Part shown: positions 14,802-21,123 of the stretch, one piece after another
Layout of the letters: every line of letters starts with the position of its first letter
Position numbering within the stretch: position 1 is the first letter of the stretch
Assembly: GCA_031428675.1 (NCBI GenBank)
Contig: JANOYC010000021.1
Coordinates: 1-21,123 of the forward strand
Source of the DNA: JANOYC01 sp031428675
GTDB taxonomy: Bacteria > Actinomycetota > Actinomycetes > Actinomycetales > Microbacteriaceae
Length of the DNA stretch: 21,123 bases
Reading direction: 5' to 3'
The notes under the pieces: generated by a model
Database searches by the model: none
What the model was told of the DNA's origin: nothing
Seen by the model: the letters and a program-made list of their open reading frames with translations, nothing else
Made by a program: the position numbers and the translations under genes

Positions 14802-15458
14802 ATGCGTGAGGTTTTTCAACAGGAGTTGCGCGAGGTGCAAGATCGCCTTGTGGAGATTGCGACCCTCGTTGCGGAATCGATCGATAACGCAACCCGTGCT
14901 TTCAATGAGTCGAATGTTTCGCTCGCCGAGACGGTGATCGCGGCGGATCACAAGATCGATCTGGCCGCGCAGGAGCTCGACGAACTCGCCATCAACATTC
15001 TCGCGCGGCAGCAGCCGGTTGCTCGTGATCTTCGCATTGTCGTGAGTGCGCTGCGGGTGAGCGCGTCGCTCGAGCGCATGGGCGATATGGCTGAGCACAT
15101 CGCGCAGTTGGCGCGGTACCGGTTTCCCGACAAGGTGGTTCCGAAGAGTCTGCGTGGGACTTTCGCCGAGATGGGTGCTCTCGACGTCAAGATCGCTCGC
15201 AAGCTCGTCGATCTGCTGACTACCGAGGATGTGCGTCTCGCGGAAGAGATCCGTAACGACGATGACGAGATCGATGCCTTGCACTTGAGCGTGTTCGACA
15301 AGGTGCTCGGGGAAACCTGGAAGGGCGCTGCAATCGACACCGTGGATGCGACTCTCGCGTCGCGTTATCACGAGCGGTTCGCAGATCATGCGGTTTCGAT
15401 CGCAAAGAAGGTGCAGTACCTGGCTACCGGCGACTGGATTCCCAGCCCTTCGAGCTAG
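14802..15458 (+). CDS. phoU: Phosphate transport system accessory protein PhoU
   Basis: A 218-residue all-helical protein made of two PhoU repeats. Each carries the characteristic metal-binding acidic helix: RVSASLERMGDMAEHIAQLA (about 80-100) in the first repeat and RYHERFADHAVSIAKKVQYL (about 188-208) in the second. PhoU links the Pst phosphate importer to the SenX3/RegX3-type two-component system, repressing it when phosphate is plentiful. The ATG at 14802 (MREVFQQELREVQ) is chosen over an upstream ATG at 14706 because AAAGGAAAG precedes it and the family starts there; the extra 32 residues would run over the PHO-box region. No pst genes are in the window. Tandem repeats begin directly after its stop. 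Confidence 0.95.
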   Translation: MREVFQQELREVQDRLVEIATLVAESIDNATRAFNESNVSLAETVIAADHKIDLAAQELDELAINILARQQPVARDLRIVVSALRVSASLERMGDMAEHIAQLARYRFPDKVVPKSLRGTFAEMGALDVKIARKLVDLLTTEDVRLAEEIRNDDDEIDALHLSVFDKVLGETWKGAAIDTVDATLASRYHERFADHAVSIAKKVQYLATGDWIPSPSS

Positions 15459-15560
15459 CAGGTTCACGCAGTTCACAGGTTCACGCAGTTCGCAGGTTCA
15501 CGCAGTTCGCAGGTTCACGCAGTTCGCAGGTTCACGCAGTTCGCAGGTTCACGCAGTTCG
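15459..15560. repeat. Six tandem copies of a 17-bp unit
   Basis: CAGGTTCACGCAGTTCG is repeated at 15459, 15476, 15493, 15510, 15527 and 15544. Copies 2-6 are identical; copy 1 differs in the last base (A for G). The array begins at the base after the phoU TAG stop and ends 7 bp before the stop of the convergent DUF222-HNH gene, filling almost the whole intergenic region. Confidence 0.95.
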
Positions 15561-15567
15561 CAGCGCG

Positions 15568-17037
15568 TCACCGCCGGGGTTTCGGCAGCGGACTCTTGCT
15601 ATGCAACTGCTCGGCTCTACCGGATGTACCGGATGTACCGGATGTACCGGTGAGCCCTCGCGCACTCTCCGGCGGTATCAGCCAGTACGTGCCGTCGTCG
15701 CGGCGCGTAACGCTCCAGGCGTTCGCGTGAAGTTGCATGTGGTGAAACCGGCAGAGGGGAACAGCGTTCGCCAACGTGGTGTTGTGGCCGTTGAACGCGT
15801 GCATATGGTGCACTTCGGTCATCGCGGGCGGTCGCTGGCAACCTGGCCACGCGCATCCGTTCCACTGGGCGGCAATTGCAATGCGCTGCCGGGCGGAGTG
15901 AAGGCGCTGGGTGGCACTGACATCAATCGCGGTGTCACCCGCGAAGAGGATCGACACCGTGCCTGAGGTGCACACGTAACGCTCGGCGGTAGTCACACTC
16001 ACGAGCGCCGACTGCCCTTCGATGTGAGCCGCACCGTCGCCGCTGGTGAGGGCTTCAACAGGCACATGGACCCGCACGGCTGGCGAGCGCTCGCCAAAGA
16101 TTCGGGCGGGATCTAGCTCGGAGTTTGCCGCGCGCTCTGCAAGGGTCACGATGTCGACGAGAGTATCGACAGCGACCTGTTCATTGGTGCGCGAGTCATC
16201 GATGCGGTGCTCGGCATCGCTGCGCAGGGCACCGTCACCAGCGTTGCCGCGAGCATCGCTGCCAAGCGCACCGTCACCAGCACCCTCGCCAGCACCGTCA
16301 CCAGCACTGCCGCGATGCCCCGGCATTTGCTCGGCATCGACGAACCGCGGGCCGCCCCGCCGAGGCGACATCGCTGTGTCAAGCGCACCCGTGATGATCG
16401 CCGCCGACTCCGGGTCGAGCACGGCGACCATCCGCGTCGTGCCGTCTGCCTGCTCGAACCACTTGAGCGAACGCCGAGACCGCCGATGAGCTTCCAGATC
16501 GGCGATGGAGGCGACGTCGAGGCGCTCCCGCAGATTGCGGGCCGACTTGGCGGTGTTTTCGGGAGTGCTCTGCTTGGCGAACTCGACGAGCTCTTCTGCT
16601 CCGTCGAGCAGATCGTCGGCGGCTACATTGTCGGATGGCGCCCCCAGCCCGTTGGCGATCGCGGCGGCAGAGGCCACCGACAGGGTGCCGTTGGAAACGC
16701 CTTCCAGCACGGGCGCGAGCCACGGCGAATCTGCGTCGAGAGCCGCGCCGACTGCCGTCATCGCTTTGGCGTCGGTCAAGCTCACACCGGTGAGGCTTTG
16801 GATTGCCGCCTCGGGTGTCGCCGCGCCGAGGGTCGCAGCGAGACCCTTGTGACCCAGGGACCGATCGGAACGTCGTGCGATCTCGCCCGCGATCGCCGCA
16901 TTGACTGCATCGACCTTGCGACGGGCCACGCCGGCCCGCCGCTGGAGATCGATGAGCTCGCCGTCTGCGATCACGGACAAGCCGTCAATACGCGGCAACA
17001 CGACGACCGTATCGGTGACGATGGAGGTCGGGGCCAT
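15568..17037 (-). CDS. DUF222 / HNH endonuclease domain protein (13E12-type)
   Basis: A 489-residue protein. The N-terminal DUF222 region (about 20-330) is the actinobacterial '13E12 repeat' domain. The C-terminal HNH nuclease motif (395-435) contains C395-AWPGC, the catalytic HH in TEVHHMHAF (410-411), N for metal support, and CRFHHMQLH. Low-complexity inserts occur at about 245-275 (GAGDGAGEGAGDGALGSD pattern) and near the C-terminus (GTSGTSGTSG), both encoded by DNA repeats. The ATG at 17037 follows an extended -10 like TGATACCAT by 7 nt, so the mRNA may be leaderless; in-frame ATGs at 17067 and 17088 lie inside or above a perfect LexA-type palindrome (17059-17076). SOS control is inferred. 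The family's DNA target is unknown; many copies are thought to be mobile or selfish. Confidence 0.9.
   Translation of the reverse strand: MAPTSIVTDTVVVLPRIDGLSVIADGELIDLQRRAGVARRKVDAVNAAIAGEIARRSDRSLGHKGLAATLGAATPEAAIQSLTGVSLTDAKAMTAVGAALDADSPWLAPVLEGVSNGTLSVASAAAIANGLGAPSDNVAADDLLDGAEELVEFAKQSTPENTAKSARNLRERLDVASIADLEAHRRSRRSLKWFEQADGTTRMVAVLDPESAAIITGALDTAMSPRRGGPRFVDAEQMPGHRGSAGDGAGEGAGDGALGSDARGNAGDGALRSDAEHRIDDSRTNEQVAVDTLVDIVTLAERAANSELDPARIFGERSPAVRVHVPVEALTSGDGAAHIEGQSALVSVTTAERYVCTSGTVSILFAGDTAIDVSATQRLHSARQRIAIAAQWNGCAWPGCQRPPAMTEVHHMHAFNGHNTTLANAVPLCRFHHMQLHANAWSVTRRDDGTYWLIPPESARGLTGTSGTSGTSGRAEQLHSKSPLPKPRR
15618..15652. repeat. Short 9-bp tandem repeat inside the HNH gene
   Basis: TACCGGATG occurs three times in tandem (15618, 15627, 15636), followed by a partial TACCGGTG. 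On the minus strand it encodes the GTSGTSGTSG tail of the HNH protein. GCACCGTCACCAGC is also repeated at 16229, 16268 and 16292, where it encodes the Gly/Ala/Asp-rich insert. Confidence 0.85.
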
Positions 17038-17058
17038 GGTGTTAATGGTATCACGAGT

Positions 17059-17076
17059 TTCGAACATATGTTCGAA
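17059..17076. promoter_or_regulatory. Predicted LexA binding site (SOS box)
   Basis: TTCGAACATATGTTCGAA is a perfect 18-bp palindrome and matches the actinobacterial SOS consensus TCGAAC-N4-GTTCGA exactly. It is centred about 30 bp upstream of the HNH gene ATG at 17037, covering the likely -35 region, as a LexA repressor site would. It also lies downstream of the previous minus-strand gene's stop (17092). Confidence 0.8.
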
Positions 17077-17091
17077 TAATTCGCACAAGTT

Positions 17092-17535
17092 TCACGCGGG
17101 TTCAGAGTCGACCACAGCATCCGCATAGTCATCGGGCGGCACAAGGCACACTCCTGAATCGTGCGCGAGAAAGGGCCCCCGAAATGCGAAGCCCGACAGC
17201 AGGCTCGCCTCCCGCAGCGTGTGCAACCATCGCCGGTCCCGCGCGGTGACGACCCACGAACCAGGCCTTTCGAACGTGAGGAACGCGCGCCGAGCGCCGA
17301 CGCTCTCGCCGACCTCGCGCACCAGTTCGGCGAAGAAGGCGCAGTGCTCGAGCTTTGCTCGCACGGGCACCTCGTAAGGCATGAGCGCTGGCAGTTGGCG
17401 GGAGCGCTCATCCAGAAACATGAGCCACACGTGCGGATGGGTCGTCGGCTCGAGGAGCGCATCGATGCGGTCCATGATCTCATCGTTGCTGAGCAACGGG
17501 ATGCCTCGGACCGAGTCATAGGAAGGTATGGACAT
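17092..17535 (-). CDS. Hypothetical protein next to the DUF222-HNH gene
   Basis: A 147-residue soluble protein without a family I recognise. It has no signal peptide or membrane helix. Recognisable stretches are an N-terminal helix (LLSNDEIMDRIDALL), a strand-like WLMFLDERSRQLPALMPYEVPV (about 37-58), a long helix (FFAELVREVGESVGARRAFLTFERPG) and RRWLHTLREASLLSGFAFRGPFLAHDSG, giving an alpha/beta fold. The ATG at 17535 has no Shine-Dalgarno but a TAGACA -10-like hexamer about 10 nt upstream, so it may be leaderless. It precedes the HNH gene on the same strand with a 54-bp gap that holds the SOS box. A functional link with either neighbour is not shown by the sequence. Confidence 0.7.
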   Translation of the reverse strand: MSIPSYDSVRGIPLLSNDEIMDRIDALLEPTTHPHVWLMFLDERSRQLPALMPYEVPVRAKLEHCAFFAELVREVGESVGARRAFLTFERPGSWVVTARDRRWLHTLREASLLSGFAFRGPFLAHDSGVCLVPPDDYADAVVDSEPA

Positions 17536-17611
17536 GGAGACGAGTGTCTAAGAACGCGCAACCAGCTACCCGGTCTCAAGCGAAGCTGTGCACACCTAGT
17601 GAACCGTGAGA

Positions 17612-17639
17612 CCTCTGGACGAGAGGGCGCCCCCAGAGG
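17612..17639 (-). terminator. Hairpin downstream of the nuclease-helicase gene
   Basis: CCTCTGG (17612-17618) pairs with CCAGAGG (17633-17639), enclosing a further GGGCGCCC palindrome. There is no U-tract. The position, 103-130 nt after the minus-strand stop at 17742, fits a terminator, but another role cannot be excluded. Confidence 0.4.
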
Positions 17640-17669
17640 CCGCCCCCCAGCGCGGAACACTCCCCGCCT

Positions 17670-17718
17670 CACGAACACTGCCGCCACACGAACGCTGCCG
17701 GAGTCACGAACACTGCCG
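17670..17718. repeat. Three imperfect tandem copies of CACGAACACTGCCG
   Basis: Copies at 17670, 17687 and 17705 (the middle one has G for A) have a period of 17-18 bp. They are intergenic, just downstream of the nuclease-helicase stop. This is the third short tandem array of similar period in this window. Confidence 0.8.
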
Positions 17719-17741
17719 GCCTCGAGCACACCGACGAGCCC

Positions 17742-20700
17742 CTACCCGGCACCCATCAATGCCATAAACCGGCTCAGTTCAGCGACTCCTTCGGGAGTTG
17801 CGGGCAGGTGGTCGACCAGCGCTGGCGAATACAGCACGAAAGCCGCCCACTGTGCGCGCGAAATGGCGACGTTGAGCCGGTTGCGCGAAAGCAGAAATGT
17901 GAGTCCGCGTGGCACATCCACCGCGCTGGATGCCGCGAGGCTCACGATCGAAATGACCGCTTCCTGACCCTGAAACTTGTCGACCGTGCCGACGCGCACC
18001 TCGGTGTAGCCCGCGGCATCCAATTCGGAGCGAATCGCCTCCACCTGGGCGTTGTACGGCGTTACCACGATGATGTCGCGTTCGTCGAGGGGCGATTCGG
18101 TGCGGTCGGCATCCGGATTCGTCCATGGGCGCCCCAGCAGAGATCGCACGAGCTCCACGGTCGTGGCCGCCTCCTCCACCGACAGAGTCGAGTTGTCGCG
18201 ATGATCCACGGTGATGGGATGCAGCCCCGGCTCCACGCCGTCGAGCGATCGGGCAGACGTCGAGTCGTGCGCACGAAGCGCATCGTCGTAGGACAGGCGC
18301 GACACTGGTCGGGTCACATCCGGATGCATCCGCCGGCTCTCGGCGAGGAAGTAGCCGAGCTCGGTCGGCAACACCGCGTGTTCGCCCGCGATGTAGCCGA
18401 GCGCAGAATGGTCGACAGGCGCGGGATGCGTGCCTTGACTCACCTGGGGAAGTTGCTGGGGGTCGCCGAGCAGCAACACGCTTCGGGCACTCACGCTCAC
18501 GGCGATTGTGTTGGCGAGAGAGAACTGGCCAGCCTCGTCGATCACGAGCAGGTCGAGTTGGTCGCGGCCGAATCGATTGAGATTGCAGAAATCCCACGCC
18601 GTGCCGCCGATGACGTAGCCGGAGTCACCGCGGCGAGCGGCGAACGCCAACTGGCCGTCGGTCGGAAGCTCGGTGAATGGCTCGTCGGCATAGTACTTCG
18701 CCGGCGCGTTCGTCGGTCTCACCTTGCCAACGAGGTCGCCGGGCAGGCCGGACTCAACAACCCCCCGCAGTACGTGTTCGACGACCTTGTGTGATTGAGC
18801 GACGACACCGATCTTCCAGCGGTGTTTCGTGACCAGATCCCGGATGACTCGTGCCGCGAGATACGTCTTCCCGGTTCCGGGCGGGCCCTGAACGGCGAGG
18901 TAGGAGCGGTCGAGATCGAGGATGCTCGCCACAACCGCTCGCGCGGAGTCGGCCACATCCGCCCGTTCGGCCAACATGCCCGACCGCGTGCGCGGCGGGA
19001 CGGATCGAAGTATGTCGCCAACGGCATCCAATGGCCACTTGTCGGAATCCGCGCGCGTCGCCCATTCCTCGATCGCCGCGGTGATCGACGTTGTTTTGGG
19101 CGGGGCACCGGGCGTCAGCGCGATCGGAAGGTCGTGCCATGGCGACTCGCTCGTGGGGCAGGACTCATAGATGATGACCGCGTTATCGTCGTTCTCGTCA
19201 GGTTCGAGCGTCACGCCCAAGTCGAGAAGCGAACCGGCCCTCCGGCGCGGTCTACTGAACGGAACCGGGTGACCGTAGATCGCGAAAGCGTCACCGCGAG
19301 GTGCGCTGCTGCCGGGGGCCCAAGTTCCCCTCGCCCGCAGCACTCGGCGTGACTTGGTCTGACGACCGGCCAGGCTCCAGTCCGCGATCACTTCGGCGTG
19401 ATGGATCTCGAACACGTCCCGCGTGTTCGCCCATTCAGCGGGCACGCGCTCCAGTCGTGCGTAGTGTTCCCACCAGAAACTCTTGTTCTCCCGGCGATGG
19501 TAATCGATCGCGGCCGACGCGAGTTCGAACGCGTGGCGCGCACCGGCATCCGTTGCCTGGCTGGCTCGCTCGAGCAATTTGCCGCTCAGCGGGCTCGGTT
19601 CGAAGGATGTGCCCTCGAGTTCTTCCTCTGGTGCAACGCCCGGGTGCACGCCGACAGCGGCGGCTTGCTCGACGAGGAATGCCCGAAGTCGCAGGGTAGA
19701 CACGCAGTCGTAGCGGTTGTAATCCGCGATCTGGGCGAGGATTTTCTCTGCCTCAGCTACCTTGCCTTCGGCGTGCAGCAGGCGCGATCGGTCGTAGTCC
19801 TCGACCGATTGGGCGGCGTTCGTCACCCCGTCGTCGCTGCGGTATTCGTCGCCCATGTAGAGCGGCTCAAGCTTCTTGATGGAATACGAGCGACCGCCGA
19901 CGCGGAGACTCTTCCTGACGACCGAATACAGATCGACGAGCACGCCATCGCGCAGCAACTCGTCGACGCTATGCTCACCGACGCCGTGCCGCGCCGCCAT
20001 GCTCAGCAGGTGGGTGCGTTCATAGGCGGCGTAGTGGTAGATGTGCATCTTCGGATGCCGCTTCCGGCGTTCCGCGACGAAGTCGAGAAACTCGGTGAGC
20101 GCTTGCTTCTCCGCCGCACGATCATGCGCCCACAGCGGCCGGAAGACCTCGCCGTTGTCGACCCAGCCGAACAGGTAGTCGAGCCCCCAAGCATCCGTCG
20201 CCGCGGTTGCGTCGCGGAAGAGCGGATCGCCTTCGAAGTCGAAATAGATGTCGCCCGCGTCGGCGGGGGGAAGGAGACCGATCTGCGAGGGATCGTAGAG
20301 CTCGAACGGCGGCGGCGCGTGCGGGTCGTCGGTGATCGGTGCGGATGTCTGAAGGCTCGCCTGGGCGTGCAGAATGTCGTAGGTCTTCCTGGACAGTTCA
20401 CATGCCGCTGGAGGAATAGGAGTGGCGGCGAGGTCGTCGATGGTCAGGATGCCCGCGGCCATCAGGTGCGCCCGTTGGCTGACACGGATGCTTGCGACGA
20501 GTAACAGGTCGCGCGCCGCCACCACTTCGGCTGCGCACCAGTCGCAGTGACCGTCGATCGTGTAGCGCGGGTCGCCCCAAGCGACGCCGACGCTGTCGGC
20601 CATCCGCGATTCGACAATGTCGAGGATGCGACGGCGCCGATTGCGATAGACCGGCAGGATCTCGCGCACGTCGTGAGGCGCAACGACGTCATTGCCGAGG

Positions 20701-21123
20701 ATGACGTCGACGGTGTCGTCGACAGGAACACCGAGCTTCGTGAGCTGTTCGTGGTAGGCCGCGAGTTGAAGCAGAGCGGGCACCTTCACCGAGCGGGCTA
20801 GCTTGGTGTCTTGCACGCGGTAGCGCCCGTCGGGCTGTCGCACGATGAAATCCGCGAATCCGACGAAGGGAGCGCGCGGGTCGCTTTCGTCGAAGAAGGT
20901 CGCCTGGAATACGACGGGCGCCTCGGCCTCGAATGCGGCGAGGGTCTCGGCTGCCGCTACGCGAAGAGATTCGGGCGTCATCGCGCCAGCGCGCTCGATG
21001 GCTGCCACACTGTTGCCGAATTGCGCCCTATAGCGGTCGAGCCATCGTTCTTCGTGCTCGCCGCCAAGTGAGCCCGCGCGCTTGAGCATCGGGTCTTCGT
21101 CGATGGCGATCGGGTCTGCCAGC
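17742..21123 (-). CDS. TM0106-type RecB-like nuclease / RNase-H-like / SF1 helicase fusion (N-terminus off the window)
   Basis: At least 1126 residues; the frame stays open to the right edge, so the start is missing (positions below count from the first in-window ATG at 21089). A RecB/PD-(D/E)XK-type nuclease comes first: VGFADFIVR with D80, QDTK (D94, K96) and the QLAAYH motif (108-113). A CDWC pair (182-185) is probably the remnant of an iron-sulfur cluster. An RNase H-like DEDD domain follows (about 278-475): YFDFEGDPL, VDLYSVVRKSL and DYNRYDCV. Then comes an SF1/Upf1-like helicase: GPPGTGKT (735-742), VIDEAGQ (849-855), GDPQQLPQV (875-883), TVDKFQGQE (1035-1043) and LNVAISRAQ (1072-1080). 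This suggests DNA repair or processing of invading nucleic acid; its exact role is unknown. Confidence 0.92.
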   Translation of the reverse strand, partial: LADPIAIDEDPMLKRAGSLGGEHEERWLDRYRAQFGNSVAAIERAGAMTPESLRVAAAETLAAFEAEAPVVFQATFFDESDPRAPFVGFADFIVRQPDGRYRVQDTKLARSVKVPALLQLAAYHEQLTKLGVPVDDTVDVILGNDVVAPHDVREILPVYRNRRRRILDIVESRMADSVGVAWGDPRYTIDGHCDWCAAEVVAARDLLLVASIRVSQRAHLMAAGILTIDDLAATPIPPAACELSRKTYDILHAQASLQTSAPITDDPHAPPPFELYDPSQIGLLPPADAGDIYFDFEGDPLFRDATAATDAWGLDYLFGWVDNGEVFRPLWAHDRAAEKQALTEFLDFVAERRKRHPKMHIYHYAAYERTHLLSMAARHGVGEHSVDELLRDGVLVDLYSVVRKSLRVGGRSYSIKKLEPLYMGDEYRSDDGVTNAAQSVEDYDRSRLLHAEGKVAEAEKILAQIADYNRYDCVSTLRLRAFLVEQAAAVGVHPGVAPEEELEGTSFEPSPLSGKLLERASQATDAGARHAFELASAAIDYHRRENKSFWWEHYARLERVPAEWANTRDVFEIHHAEVIADWSLAGRQTKSRRVLRARGTWAPGSSAPRGDAFAIYGHPVPFSRPRRRAGSLLDLGVTLEPDENDDNAVIIYESCPTSESPWHDLPIALTPGAPPKTTSITAAIEEWATRADSDKWPLDAVGDILRSVPPRTRSGMLAERADVADSARAVVASILDLDRSYLAVQGPPGTGKTYLAARVIRDLVTKHRWKIGVVAQSHKVVEHVLRGVVESGLPGDLVGKVRPTNAPAKYYADEPFTELPTDGQLAFAARRGDSGYVIGGTAWDFCNLNRFGRDQLDLLVIDEAGQFSLANTIAVSVSARSVLLLGDPQQLPQVSQGTHPAPVDHSALGYIAGEHAVLPTELGYFLAESRRMHPDVTRPVSRLSYDDALRAHDSTSARSLDGVEPGLHPITVDHRDNSTLSVEEAATTVELVRSLLGRPWTNPDADRTESPLDERDIIVVTPYNAQVEAIRSELDAAGYTEVRVGTVDKFQGQEAVISIVSLAASSAVDVPRGLTFLLSRNRLNVAISRAQWAAFVLYSPALVDHLPATPEGVAELSRFMALMGAG

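Noticed and set aside
15459..15560. The 17-bp array as a CRISPR
   Set aside because: The units are directly adjacent with no spacers, so it is a simple tandem repeat.
15346..15966. 206-codon plus-strand frame made mostly of repeats
   Set aside because: It is generated by translating the 17-bp array and the antisense of the HNH gene.
16971..17729. 252-codon minus-strand frame over the hypothetical gene and HNH start
   Set aside because: Arg/Ser/Cys-rich shadow frame; the frame giving the 147-residue protein has normal composition and a plausible start.

Overview
The window comes from a high-GC actinobacterium, most likely a member of the Microbacteriaceae. The evidence is the housekeeping block carD-ispDF-cysS-rlmB in one orientation, the senX3/regX3-phoU divergon, a DUF222-HNH endonuclease, a DUF4032 protein, a DUF3618/holin-like membrane operon, frequent GTG starts and 4-nt stop/start overlaps. 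The family assignment is inferred from gene content and was not tested phylogenetically.

Layout. Positions 1-119 are the N-terminus of a small multidrug/metabolite-type transporter on the minus strand. A complete tRNA-Thr(TGT) lies at 180-253. About 1.7 kb downstream, the 3' half of that tRNA plus 22 flanking bases is repeated (208-275 versus 1915-1982, 64 of 68 identical). The DNA between the copies is an islet: about 440 bp without a convincing gene, a promoter covered by a perfect inverted repeat, then a helix-turn-helix protein and a nucleotidyltransferase-like protein 3 nt apart. It looks like a compact toxin-antitoxin cassette inserted at a tRNA gene, with no integrase of its own.

From 2066 to 5259, minus-strand genes encode a three-gene cell-envelope operon (DUF3618, holin-like and alanine-rich membrane proteins), a small unknown protein and a membrane-anchored DsbA-type thioredoxin. 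Plus-strand genes follow: an orphan UgpC/MsmK-type sugar ABC ATPase (5544-6638) and a DUF4032 kinase-like protein (6725-8005). The minus-strand block 8002-12172 holds rlmB, cysS, the fused ispDF and carD, the first three linked by 4-nt overlaps. Divergent from carD is a small lipoprotein gene.

The phosphate-response block (12801-15458) contains a RegX3-type regulator, its SenX3-type kinase and divergent phoU. A direct-repeat PHO-box-like site lies between kinase and phoU. Six perfect or near-perfect 17-bp tandem repeats begin at the base after the phoU stop codon. The remainder, on the minus strand, holds a DUF222-HNH endonuclease with a perfect actinobacterial LexA/SOS-box palindrome in its promoter, a small unknown gene, and a very large TM0106-type RecB-like nuclease/RNase-H-like/SF1 helicase fusion that runs off the right edge. 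The most distinctive features are the tRNA-bounded toxin-antitoxin islet, the SOS-box-controlled HNH gene and the nuclease-helicase fusion.
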